NCBI GenBank assembly: GCA_005116895.1
Contig: SWDO01000002.1
Location: forward strand, 104,158 to 160,032
Reading direction: 5' to 3'
DNA length: 55,875 nt
Origin: Nitrospira sp.
GTDB lineage: Bacteria; Nitrospirota; Nitrospiria; Nitrospirales; Nitrospiraceae
Of this stretch, positions 19,770 through 28,015 are shown one piece after another. Numbering within the stretch: position 1 is the stretch's first letter; each line of letters starts with the position of its first letter. The notes beneath the pieces were generated by a model. It was not told the origin of the DNA, made no database searches, and was given only the letters and a program-made list of their open reading frames with translations. Both the position numbers and the translations under genes were made by a program.

Positions 19770-21575
19770 CTACCGTTCAAGTGCTCGACGGAGATTCAAC
19801 ACGGTTTCCGCATTGAGTCCGGCCTCCTGTAGGGCTTCGTCGCTGGCGGACACCACGTTGTCGAGGCTGCCAAATTTCTCTAGGAGTTGATTGCGCCGAA
19901 TCTCCCCGATCCCAATGATCTGATCCAGTTTTGAACTGACCAGTGATTTGCCACGCAGCTTCCTGTGGAAGGTAATCGCGAAGCGATGTGCTTCGTCGCG
20001 AATATGCTGTAACAGATGGGTGGCCGGAGAGGTGGCTCTGAGGACAATCGGGTTTTTTCTCCCCGCTAAGAAGACACGTTCTTCCTTGTCGCCGCGGGCT
20101 TTGGCCAGCCCAAGAATCGGTAGACCCGATTGCCCAGCCTCTTTGAGCCCCTCCAGCGCGGCAGCCAGTTGACCTAACCCGCCGTCGATGAGAATCAGAT
20201 CCGGCTGAGCCAAGCGCTCCTCTTGTCCGTAGCGACGCGTAACCACCTCTTTCATACTGGCGAAGTCATTGGCCCCCTCGACCGTTTTGATTTTGAACCG
20301 CCGGTAGTCCGTCTTCTTCATCTGTCCGTCTTCCCACACAACCATTGAGGCGACGGAGTCGTTGCCCATCGTATTCGAGATGTCGAATCCTTCGATCCGA
20401 CGCGGAGCCTGTTCCAGTTTCAGCAGCCGTTTCAGTTCCTCGCCCGCTTGCCGGTCACGTTCCTCATCGCGCAAATGATCGGCGACAGCCGCAGCCGCAT
20501 TCTCCTCGGCTAAAAGGACCAACTGATGCTTGGCGCCTCGCTCAGGCGAACGCACATGAACGGATTCCCCTCGCTTGCCGGAGAGCCATTGTTGAATCAG
20601 TGCGGTGTCTTCGAGATCCGTCGGGACGAGGACTTCTCTGGGCGGCTGCCCGTCCTTGTTATAGAATTGTTCAATCGCGGAGCGGACCAGTTCCTCGTCC
20701 GGGGCATCAGCCGACTGAGGCCAGAAGAAATCTTTCCGCCCGATCAGCAAGCCACCGCGCACGAATAGAATCTGCAGGTCCACTGCCGAACCCTGTCTGG
20801 CCAAGCCGATTACGTCCTGATCAGTTGCCGAGGTCTGCGTGATCCGCTGCTTTTCTAGCATGCGTTGAATCTTGAAGAGGCGGTCCCGCAGCCGGGCTGC
20901 TTCTTCGAATTCCTCCCGTTCGGCCGCCGCTTCCATGCGGGTACGGAGATCGTCCAGTAACTCATGATCCCGGCCTTCGAGAAAGTGGCGGACCTGTTTA
21001 ACGATCTGATGGTACTCCTCCTTCGACTGATGGCCGGTGCAGGGTGCCATGCACCGCTTGATCTCAAACTCGATGCAGGCACGGTCGGCGCTCCCGTCGA
21101 TGTCGATCGTGCACGTGGCGAGAGGGAAGACGTGTTTGATGACTTTCAACGTCTCTCGCAGTGCGTTCGCCGGGGTATAGGGGCCGTAGTAGAGGGCCCC
21201 GTCTTTTTGCACGCGGCGCACGATCGAGAGTCGGGGAAAGTCGTCTTTGATGGGCAGCCGCACATAGGGGTACTGTTTGTCGTCCCGCAGCACGATGTTG
21301 AAGCGGGGTTTGTGGCGTTTGACTAGGTTGCTCTCAAGAATCAGAGCTTCGAGCTCCGATCGGGTCACCATCGTCTCTAGGTCGGTGACGTGGCTGACGA
21401 GAAGGCTGGTCTTGAGGCTATGGTCTGAGCCCTTCTGGAAATAGGATCGGACGCGGTCGGCGAGCACCGCGGCTTTCCCGATGTATATGATTTCTCCTTG
21501 CTCGTTCTTGAACAGGTAGACGCCGGGACTACCGGGCAGATGGGCAAGTTTGGACTGGAGCACGTCGATCGTCAT
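19770..21575 (-). CDS. uvrC: UvrABC excinuclease subunit C
   Basis: 601 aa, full length for the family. The GIY-YIG nuclease domain is at residues 13-95 (SPGVYLFKNEQGEIIYIGKA, then VRSYFQ). A UVR motif for UvrB contact lies at about 205-240 (EEFEEAARLRDRLFKIQRML). The RNase H-like second nuclease has its acidic residues in EGFDISNTMGND and LILIDGGLGQL. Tandem helix-hairpin-helix motifs close the protein (IIGIGEIRRNQLLEKFGSL). UvrC makes both cuts on either side of a DNA lesion in nucleotide excision repair. It ends 24 bases from the convergent FadL-type gene. Confidence 0.97.
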   Translation of the reverse strand: MTIDVLQSKLAHLPGSPGVYLFKNEQGEIIYIGKAAVLADRVRSYFQKGSDHSLKTSLLVSHVTDLETMVTRSELEALILESNLVKRHKPRFNIVLRDDKQYPYVRLPIKDDFPRLSIVRRVQKDGALYYGPYTPANALRETLKVIKHVFPLATCTIDIDGSADRACIEFEIKRCMAPCTGHQSKEEYHQIVKQVRHFLEGRDHELLDDLRTRMEAAAEREEFEEAARLRDRLFKIQRMLEKQRITQTSATDQDVIGLARQGSAVDLQILFVRGGLLIGRKDFFWPQSADAPDEELVRSAIEQFYNKDGQPPREVLVPTDLEDTALIQQWLSGKRGESVHVRSPERGAKHQLVLLAEENAAAAVADHLRDEERDRQAGEELKRLLKLEQAPRRIEGFDISNTMGNDSVASMVVWEDGQMKKTDYRRFKIKTVEGANDFASMKEVVTRRYGQEERLAQPDLILIDGGLGQLAAALEGLKEAGQSGLPILGLAKARGDKEERVFLAGRKNPIVLRATSPATHLLQHIRDEAHRFAITFHRKLRGKSLVSSKLDQIIGIGEIRRNQLLEKFGSLDNVVSASDEALQEAGLNAETVLNLRRALER

Positions 21576-21658
21576 GCGTCAATCGTCATGTATCATCGTA
21601 AGAATACCAGGAGTACACCGGAGCGTTCTGTCGGTTGGCTATAACGATCGATGGTTCG

Positions 21659-22528
21659 CTATTTCAATCCCCGGATAAACGACGGGCTTAATGTCCCTCG
21701 CGCGACTTCGGCCACCGGCCCTTTCATAGTCAGGCTGAAGTCCGGAGCCACCTCAATGTTCAGCACTCCCCCTGGCATCTTCACGGTGACGGGGCTCTTG
21801 ACTAATCCCAGGCGCACCGCCGCGCTGGCTGCCGCACAGGAGGACGAGCCGGAGGCCTGCGTCTCTCCGGCGCCACGTTCCCAAATCAGAATGAAGATTG
21901 CGTTACGTCCGGTTGGAACGACGAGCTGCACGTTCGTCCGTTTAGGAAACAGCTTGTGGTGTTCCAGGGCTGGCCCAAGCGCCAAGAGTTCGTCCCGTGA
22001 CCAGGATTCTCCGGTTGGCTTGAAGACGACACAATGGGGATTGCCGACGCTTACGCCGGTAAAAATCAACGAGCGGCCTGCAGCTTCGATCGGCTGCTGA
22101 ATTAACTCGGGCACGGTCAGTGAACAGGGGAGCGCATCTGGTTTGAACATGGCGATCCCCATCTCGACCGTCGCAGCGGCAGCATCGCCATGCCGGTCTA
22201 CCTGCAGGTCAATGCTGACCAGCCCGCCCTTTGTCTCGACTGTGAAGCGTGTCTTCTTTGTTTTACCGGTCGCGTGGAGATAGCGCGCGAAGATCCTGAG
22301 GCCGTTCCCTGATTTTTCCGCCTCACTGCCGTCCGGGTTGAAAATGCGCAAGCCGAAATTGGCCTTCTTCGAGGGAACCAAGGCCAGAATTCCGTCGCTG
22401 CCGAGCCCCCAGTTTCGATCACAAATTGCTTTGATGGTCTTTGGCGTCAGCTTGAACGTCAGGTCTTTGGGATCCATCACGAGATAATCATTACCAAGCC
22501 CATGTCCTCGGAAAAACCCGTTCTTCAT
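21659..22528 (-). CDS. DapF-like epimerase lacking both catalytic cysteines
   Basis: 289 aa from the ATG at 22528, which has GGAGGA eight bases upstream; an in-frame start at 22555 is less likely. The fold signatures of diaminopimelate epimerase are present: GHGLGNDYLVMD, NPDGSEAEKSGNGLR, VGNPHCVVF and GAGETQASGSSSC. In DapF the two active-site residues are Cys in the CGNG and ACGTG motifs; here both codons encode Ser (SGNG at about 22318, ASGSS at about 21852). A nearby Cys (SSSC) follows the second site. Either this is a subfamily with altered chemistry or its substrate differs. The standard function, making meso-diaminopimelate for lysine and peptidoglycan, should be treated with care. Confidence 0.75.
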   Translation of the reverse strand: MKNGFFRGHGLGNDYLVMDPKDLTFKLTPKTIKAICDRNWGLGSDGILALVPSKKANFGLRIFNPDGSEAEKSGNGLRIFARYLHATGKTKKTRFTVETKGGLVSIDLQVDRHGDAAAATVEMGIAMFKPDALPCSLTVPELIQQPIEAAGRSLIFTGVSVGNPHCVVFKPTGESWSRDELLALGPALEHHKLFPKRTNVQLVVPTGRNAIFILIWERGAGETQASGSSSCAAASAAVRLGLVKSPVTVKMPGGVLNIEVAPDFSLTMKGPVAEVARGTLSPSFIRGLK

Positions 22529-22652
22529 CTCAGCGGTCCTCCTGATTCGGAACATTCACACGGTATGTTGATGAGAAGAAGGTACTTCGGAGAGAGTCAC
22601 ATCGTCAATGTGCGTAGAGTGTGAAAGTGGGGAATCTGATATGTGTTGGAAG

Positions 22653-23060
22653 CTAGACGATCATCACTCCTGCTCGGCGTTCGATGAGCTCAATCTCATA
22701 GCCGTCGGGAGCATCAATGAAGATGAACCGGCTGCCGGAAGAGGTGGCCGTCGGGCCATCGGTGATCGTGACCCCCTGTGCATGAAGCGAGGCGATTGTG
22801 TCGTCGAGGCTCTCAACTTGAAAGGCTAGATGAACGAGATCTTCCTGAACGTTCACCGGCCCGCTTGGGGGGAAACTGGTTAGTTCAATCAGTTCATCGC
22901 TATTGGGTACTTTGAGAAAAGCGAGGTGTGAGCCGCGTGGAGACGTCTTCCGCTCAAGAACCTCAAGGCCCAAGACGGTCGTGTAGAACCGGATGGTCTC
23001 ATCCAAATCGCTGACCCGCATACGAGTATGGAGGAGTTTTTTGACTCGCAAATCAGTCAT
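22653..23060 (-). CDS. VOC-superfamily protein (glyoxalase I-like)
   Basis: 135 aa, one complete VOC unit with two beta-alpha-beta-beta-beta modules. The four metal ligands of glyoxalase I appear in place: His in LLHTRMRVSDLDETIRFY, Glu in DELIELT, His in DLVHLAFQVESLDD and Glu in YEIELIERR. The related enzyme isomerises the methylglyoxal-glutathione hemithioacetal to lactoylglutathione. Related proteins include methylmalonyl-CoA epimerase and dioxygenases, so the substrate is uncertain. No good ribosome site is seen before the ATG. It stands alone between the epimerase and acetyltransferase genes. Confidence 0.8.
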   Translation of the reverse strand: MTDLRVKKLLHTRMRVSDLDETIRFYTTVLGLEVLERKTSPRGSHLAFLKVPNSDELIELTSFPPSGPVNVQEDLVHLAFQVESLDDTIASLHAQGVTITDGPTATSSGSRFIFIDAPDGYEIELIERRAGVMIV

Positions 23061-23123
23061 TGGTCAATAGTTGTTAAAAGAGCGATTGCTGTTTGGAATG
23101 TACCATTGACCGATGACTAATGA

Positions 23124-23603
23124 CTACAGACCTCTTCCTCTGACTGGCCCCGCCGTCTTCCGCAACAACAGTTCCGCGCTCCCTGGTATCAAGAAGTTAG
23201 GCATAGGCCCGATTTCTTGATAGTCGTGTCTTTTGTAGAAGGCTCTCGCGGACTCATTAAAGTCCGACACGCAGGCAAAGAGGTTCTTGGTCCGCTCAAA
23301 GACGAGCTCCTCGATGTGCCGCAACAGCTGCCCACCGACTCCCTTCTGACGAGCCCATTCAGCCACACCTAATAGCTCCAAATAATCGCCCAGAAGAAAC
23401 TTCTGCTTCACGATGGCGACGCCTGCCACTCGTCCGTCAAGTTCCGCCACGTAGCAGTCTCGTCCCTGAGGCGTCGGACAAAAGATGCGGTTCCAATCGT
23501 CCTTCGAGTAGCCGAGCTTTCTCCAGGGATCGGATTCACCCAGGAGGTGAACCACGGCTTCCCGATCGTCTGCCTGCATCGTCCGGATGACTGGCTGGCT
23601 CAT
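23124..23603 (-). CDS. GNAT-family N-acetyltransferase
   Basis: 159 aa from the ATG at 23603; longer readings would run inside the upstream deacetylase gene. The acetyl-CoA loop is seen in ELLGVAEWARQKGVGGQLLR (the Q/R-x-x-G-x-G/A motif A). Motif B contains SDFNESARAFYKRHDYQEIG, typical of RimI-like GNAT proteins. The start overlaps the stop of the polysaccharide deacetylase gene by ATGA, so the two are cotranslated. The acceptor molecule cannot be predicted. Confidence 0.85.
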   Translation of the reverse strand: MSQPVIRTMQADDREAVVHLLGESDPWRKLGYSKDDWNRIFCPTPQGRDCYVAELDGRVAGVAIVKQKFLLGDYLELLGVAEWARQKGVGGQLLRHIEELVFERTKNLFACVSDFNESARAFYKRHDYQEIGPMPNFLIPGSAELLLRKTAGPVRGRGL

Positions 23604-24316
23604 GGAGTCGAAGACTGACAGTTCAACAGTTCGCTGACGGTCATGGGTTTGAGCCCCTTCTGAGGGAGCACCGTTGTTGCCAGTTGCTCGATCACCTGCC
23701 GAGTCTGCTTGCCCTTGCCGTTCGCATGGAAGACGATGATGCTGCCGGGCTTGGCCCGCTTGGCGACTCTGGCCAAGATGTGTTCTGTCGAGAGTGTCGG
23801 ATCCGGATCGCCCGATTCGATATCCCATTGGATGAACTGCAGACCGAGCATCTGCACCACGGCAACGGTCACGTCGTTGTATTCGCCGTATGGTGGCCGA
23901 AACAACGTCGCCGTATGGGTGTATTGGTCTTGCAGGATTTTGACGGGGCCAAGGATCTCCGTGCGTTGTTCATCGGCATCGTGCATAGGAAGGTGGGCGT
24001 GGACGTCACCATGCGTCCCGATTTCAAAAAACTCCATGCCCAGCAGATGGTCCACTTCTGGCTCATGTTTGGCTATCCACTTGCCGGACATGAAGAATGT
24101 GGCCGGGATCCGGTGTGCGATGAGATAGTCCATCAACGGCCGATCGTAGCCGGACCCCTTGCGCACGGGACAGAGATCGAACGTCAGCGCCACGCCCGGG
24201 CAGGTTCGTGGACCGGACTTGATCACTTGAGCCACACCGTCTGCTGGAACGAATGGCCCTGGAGTTGCGGCTAACAGCACGCCGATCAGCAGGCGTCGCA
24301 GAACGTGTCGTCGCAT
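23600..24316 (-). CDS. Secreted polysaccharide deacetylase (NodB domain)
   Basis: 238 aa with an N-terminal signal peptide (RRLLIGVLLAATPGP). The NodB domain has motif 1 as VALTFDLCP, with a single Asp where many members have two, the metal-binding His pair in GTHGDVHAHL, RPPYGEYND (motif 3), WDIESGDPDP (motif 4) and IIVFHANG (motif 5). Family members remove N- or O-acetyl groups from glycans such as peptidoglycan or chitin-like polymers. A signal peptide places it in the periplasm or outside. It overlaps a GNAT gene by 4 bases. The start lies 18 bases from a repeat cluster that looks like transposon debris. Confidence 0.87.
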   Translation of the reverse strand: MRRHVLRRLLIGVLLAATPGPFVPADGVAQVIKSGPRTCPGVALTFDLCPVRKGSGYDRPLMDYLIAHRIPATFFMSGKWIAKHEPEVDHLLGMEFFEIGTHGDVHAHLPMHDADEQRTEILGPVKILQDQYTHTATLFRPPYGEYNDVTVAVVQMLGLQFIQWDIESGDPDPTLSTEHILARVAKRAKPGSIIVFHANGKGKQTRQVIEQLATTVLPQKGLKPMTVSELLNCQSSTP

Positions 24317-24333
24317 AGGGGCTAGTATACCTG

Positions 24334-24434
24334 AACCGGTGGAGAAGAATTGACCCTAAACCGGACACTTCTCGTGCTACAAAAACCGGACAGATGATGT
24401 GCTAGCTACAAACCGGTGGAGAAGAATTGACCCT
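24334..24434. mobile_element. Repeat cluster resembling an insertion-sequence end
   Basis: Two 24-base direct repeats (24334-24357 and 24411-24434) start AACCGGTGGAGAAG and end TTGACCCT. Between them lie two related units, AACCGGACA followed by GTGCTA/GTGCTAGC. Such nested copies of a short motif are typical of transposase-binding ends, for example of IS481- or IS21-like elements. No transposase gene is present. The cluster fills the gap between two divergent genes. Confidence 0.5.
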
Positions 24435-24463
24435 TTGCGTATTCCGCTGGTACGGTGTTGTCA

Positions 24464-25624
24464 ATGCAGGTACCTTCCTGGGAAATCGGCCGCGCGTTGG
24501 GAATTCCAATCCGCGTCCATGCGTCATGGTTCGTGGTGTTTCTCCTGGTCACCTGGTCACTCTCGACTGGGTATCTACCGGACAATTTGCCAGGGCTCAC
24601 TCCAGAACGGTATTGGGCTATGGGGGGCCTCGCAGCAATCCTATTATTCGTCTCCGTGCTCTTGCATGAGCTCGGCCATTCTTACGTTGCGTTGTACTAC
24701 CGCATTCCAATTGAAAAGATTACGCTGTTTATTTTTGGCGGCGTGGCGCATATGCGGCAGGAAGCCCCCACACCCCGCGCTGAATTCCTCATTGCGCTGG
24801 CCGGGCCGGTGGTCAGCTTTGTGATCGGCGGTCTTTGCTTTGTGGTCGTGGAGCTGGCGGAGACGATGCAACGGCAACACGGGCTCCAGGGGTGGATCAT
24901 GCTTGGGGCCTTGCTGGGCTTCGTGAATATGCAAATCGGGCTCTTCAATATGATTCCAGGTTTTCCACTAGACGGCGGACGGATGTTACGTGCGGGACTC
25001 TGGGCATGGGGAAACAATTTTTATCGAGCGACCAAACAAGCCGCAGGGGTCGGCCTTGGGTTTGGAGTGATGCTTGGGCTGGCGGGCCTTGTCGTGCTGT
25101 ACAGGTCCGCGAGCGGCGGATTGCCCACGTCGATGGCATCGAACGGCGGGTGGGTTGTCGTCATCGGCATGTTTCTCTTCTCTGCAGCCCTGGCCAGTCG
25201 TCGTCAAGCGGTCATGCGTCAGGCCCTGGCGACGGTTCCTATTCGGGATGTCATGGCGACGACGGTCACCTCGATTCCGTCGCATTGCACGTTGGATGTG
25301 GCGGTGAATCAGCACTTCCAATCTTATGGCTACGGCGGGTTCCCAGTGGTAGAGGATGGGCGACTGGTGGGACTCATCACCACGGTTGAGATTCAGAGCG
25401 TTCCACCGTCGCTGTGGCCCTGGCGCAGGGTCGAGCAGGTGATGCGCCCCCGTTCGGAATCGTTCGTGATTGAGCCGGATATTCCTGTGATGCATGCGCT
25501 GGAGCGTATGGCCCGTGAAGGGTGGGGTCGCTTAGTGGTCATGCAGGACGGAGAAATGGTCGGACTTGTCACCCATTCAGCCATCGTGCGTTATCTTCAG
25601 CTCCGAGGCTTTCCCCGCCGCTAA
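24464..25624 (+). CDS. Site-2 protease family protein with CBS pair (M50)
   Basis: 386 aa from the ATG at 24464 (a GTG at 24455 is possible). The zinc motif is in LLHELGHSYVAL and the second metal site in GFPLDGGRMLRAGLW, both inside membrane helices. About five to six membrane segments are seen in residues 15-245. Two CBS domains make up the C-terminal 130 residues (IRDVMATTVTSI and VEQVMRPRSESF). M50 proteases of this SpoIVFB-like class cut membrane-bound substrates, and CBS pairs bind adenosyl ligands, which suggests control by energy state. Its start follows an IS-end-like repeat by 30 bases. The substrate is unknown. Confidence 0.9.
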   Translation: MQVPSWEIGRALGIPIRVHASWFVVFLLVTWSLSTGYLPDNLPGLTPERYWAMGGLAAILLFVSVLLHELGHSYVALYYRIPIEKITLFIFGGVAHMRQEAPTPRAEFLIALAGPVVSFVIGGLCFVVVELAETMQRQHGLQGWIMLGALLGFVNMQIGLFNMIPGFPLDGGRMLRAGLWAWGNNFYRATKQAAGVGLGFGVMLGLAGLVVLYRSASGGLPTSMASNGGWVVVIGMFLFSAALASRRQAVMRQALATVPIRDVMATTVTSIPSHCTLDVAVNQHFQSYGYGGFPVVEDGRLVGLITTVEIQSVPPSLWPWRRVEQVMRPRSESFVIEPDIPVMHALERMAREGWGRLVVMQDGEMVGLVTHSAIVRYLQLRGFPRR

Positions 25625-25666
25625 GTTGCAGGATGCACCATCGGTCATCACGCTCCACCGTCTCGG

Positions 25667-26524
25667 CTAGCCACTGTCAGCGGGCGCCTGTGACAAACGG
25701 CCGACCTGTTGTAGCTTGCGGGCGATAATCCCACCGAACAGCAAGAGCCCGGCGGAATAATAGACCCAGAGTAATAAGAGCACGACCTCGAGTAACGATC
25801 CATAAAGCCTGGCGTACACCGTGGCATAATCGCTGTAGCTGACGAACAGCAACTTCGCCAAAACCCAGAGCAGGCCGAACGTCAGCGCGCCTGCCATGGC
25901 GTGGCTCCACCGCGGTCGGCGGCGAGGCACCAGGCGGTACAGCAGGCTCACCGTCAGGAATGCCAGGGAAAAGGGGAGCGTGTAGGTGAGATGAACATCA
26001 TGGGCGGCAAGGGCGACGAGATCGAGCCCCCACAGCTTCGGGGCATAGGCCGTCAAAAAGGCGATGGTCTGCGTGGCGACATAGGAGAGGAACAATAAAA
26101 ATCCTGTCGATCCCAGCAGGGCGATGGAGATCGCGGTAGAAATCAACGGGTGACGCTTTTGGGTACTTTCAAATACCACGTTGAGTGCGTAGTCGAGCTC
26201 GTAAAAAACGAGCCCGCCAAACCAGAAGAACGACAGCAATACCAGCCAGCGCACACCTTCTAATACGCTGATCCGATGGAGTTCTTCAGCCAATCGTTCA
26301 CCCAATGACGGCAGAAAGCCCTTCAGGAAGCTCAGGATGAATTGCTCGCCGATGATGTTTTGGCTGACCAGGAAGCTGATCCCATACAGGAGTAGAAAGA
26401 CGAGAGGAAAGAGCGAGAGTAAGGAGAAAAAGGCCAAGGCTGCCGCCAGGCTCGGGCAGCCCTGGCGCAAGAAGGTGGTCAGCGTCTCGCTCAGAAAGCG
26501 GAGGACGGTCATGATGCTCCGCAT
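25667..26524 (-). CDS. YihY/BrkB-family inner-membrane protein
   Basis: 285 aa with about six membrane helices. The family pattern is visible from LAAALAFFSLLSLFPLVFLL through FFWFGGLVFYELDYALNVVF to GALTFGLLWVLAKLLF and YGSLLEVVLLLLWVYYSAGL. This family was once called ribonuclease BN; that assignment was withdrawn, and its role, perhaps in envelope transport, is unsettled. An internal ATG at 26512 has GGAG four bases upstream and may be the true start. The gene lies 24 bases beyond the nuoN stop in the same direction, so read-through from the nuo operon would have to come from nuoN's side and is not expected. Confidence 0.85.
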   Translation of the reverse strand: MRSIMTVLRFLSETLTTFLRQGCPSLAAALAFFSLLSLFPLVFLLLYGISFLVSQNIIGEQFILSFLKGFLPSLGERLAEELHRISVLEGVRWLVLLSFFWFGGLVFYELDYALNVVFESTQKRHPLISTAISIALLGSTGFLLFLSYVATQTIAFLTAYAPKLWGLDLVALAAHDVHLTYTLPFSLAFLTVSLLYRLVPRRRPRWSHAMAGALTFGLLWVLAKLLFVSYSDYATVYARLYGSLLEVVLLLLWVYYSAGLLLFGGIIARKLQQVGRLSQAPADSG

Positions 26525-26548
26525 GCGGATCGGTAAACCACAACGGTC

Positions 26549-28015
26549 TTACTTGAGCGCCGATACCGCGTGCATGGCGAAGTTCACGAGTGGGTTGGGA
26601 TAGATCCCAAAGATCACCACCCCGGCCACCGCGCAGGCCAGTACGATAGAGAGAGCCGGTGACATGACCATCCGAGGGCTCGTGCTCGACAGGTCACTCG
26701 GCTCGCGCATATACATGACCATCACCAGCCTGAGGTAATAATAGGCTGAGATGACGGCAAAGATGAGCGCCACGGCAGCCAGCCAGGGCAGGCCGGCTTC
26801 CACTGCCGACATAAAGACATACAGTTTTCCAATAAACCCTGCGGTCGGAGGAATGCCTGCCAGCGAGACCATAAAGATCAACATGAGCAGTGCAGCCACA
26901 GGATGCCGTTTGGCAAGACCGGTGAAATCTTCGATGTCTACTCCCTCGATCCCGCCCTTGCGAAGCATGGCGACGATGGCGAACGCGCCAAACGTCATGA
27001 ATGCGTAGAGCGTGAGATAGAGCAGTACGCTGGCGATACCGGACGAGTTTTCCATGTGTCCCGTTGCCACCACACCGATCAACGCGTAGCCGGCATGGGC
27101 AATGCTTGAGTAGGCCAGCATGCGTTTCACATTCGTCTGCACCAGTGCGAGGACATTGCCCAAGATCAGGGTAGCAAGGCAAAGCAGGAGGAACATCGCA
27201 GACCAATTGGCTTTCAGACCACCCAGCCCTTCCATGAACACTCTGAGAAATGCGCCGAAGCTTGCGGCTTTGGATGCGACCGCCATGAAGGCGGTGACGG
27301 AGGTAGGAGCGCCTTGATAGACATCCGGCGTCCACATGTGAAACGGCACCACGGCGAGTTTAAACCCGAATCCGACCGTGAGCAGGATCGTGGCAAACAA
27401 CAAGAGCGGATCGTCCAGGTTACGGCCGGAGATCGCTGCGGCGATCTCCGGAAGTCTGGTGCTTCCGGTCGCTCCATAGAGAAGGGAGATGCCGTAGAGG
27501 AGAATTCCAGAGGAGAAAGCCCCCAACACGAAATACTTGGCTGAGGCTTCCAATGAGCGAGGTTCCGATCGCTTCAGGCCCGCCATGACGTACAGCGAGA
27601 GGGACATCAGTTCGGTGCCCAGATAGAGGGTCAATAAATCAGCCGACGAGACCATGACCATCATCCCGGAGAGGGAGAGCAAGACAAAGCCATAATATTC
27701 GCCGAAGTACAGCTGCTCTTCCTTCAAGTAGGAATGAGAGAGGAGAATAGTCAGGCCAGTGACGAAGTAGAGGAGCAGTTTCCAGAAGGCTCCGTACGCA
27801 TCGATGACGACGAGTCCGCTAAAGATTGTGGCGGGAGCCTGTATATGGGATGCCGTCAACCCCATGCAGACGGCCAGTGTTCCCAGGCTCAGCCAGACCA
27901 AGCCGTCTTTGTCGGATGCCCGCAGCACCGGATCGAGCACGAATACGATGCAGGCTGCCATGACGACCAGCAATTCTGGGAGAACGAGGAACAGATCTGC
28001 CGCTGAAAAGGTCAT
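26549..28015 (-). CDS. nuoN: NADH-quinone oxidoreductase subunit N
   Basis: 488 aa, about 14 membrane helices, one of the three antiporter-like proton-pumping subunits of complex I. Typical stretches are LYLGTELMSLSLYVMAG (conserved Glu), FKLAVVPFHMWTPDVYQGAP (Lys in the channel) and KRMLAYSSIAHAGYALIG. The length is normal. Its start overlaps the nuoM stop by ATGA, and it is the last gene of the leftward nuo operon. The proton-channel Lys and Glu residues look intact. Confidence 0.95.
   Translation of the reverse strand: MTFSAADLFLVLPELLVVMAACIVFVLDPVLRASDKDGLVWLSLGTLAVCMGLTASHIQAPATIFSGLVVIDAYGAFWKLLLYFVTGLTILLSHSYLKEEQLYFGEYYGFVLLSLSGMMVMVSSADLLTLYLGTELMSLSLYVMAGLKRSEPRSLEASAKYFVLGAFSSGILLYGISLLYGATGSTRLPEIAAAISGRNLDDPLLLFATILLTVGFGFKLAVVPFHMWTPDVYQGAPTSVTAFMAVASKAASFGAFLRVFMEGLGGLKANWSAMFLLLCLATLILGNVLALVQTNVKRMLAYSSIAHAGYALIGVVATGHMENSSGIASVLLYLTLYAFMTFGAFAIVAMLRKGGIEGVDIEDFTGLAKRHPVAALLMLIFMVSLAGIPPTAGFIGKLYVFMSAVEAGLPWLAAVALIFAVISAYYYLRLVMVMYMREPSDLSSTSPRMVMSPALSIVLACAVAGVVIFGIYPNPLVNFAMHAVSALK

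Noticed and set aside
23604..23828. Longer N-terminus for the GNAT protein
   Set aside because: It would lie inside the deacetylase gene in another frame; the ATGA overlap at 23600-23603 is a more natural start.
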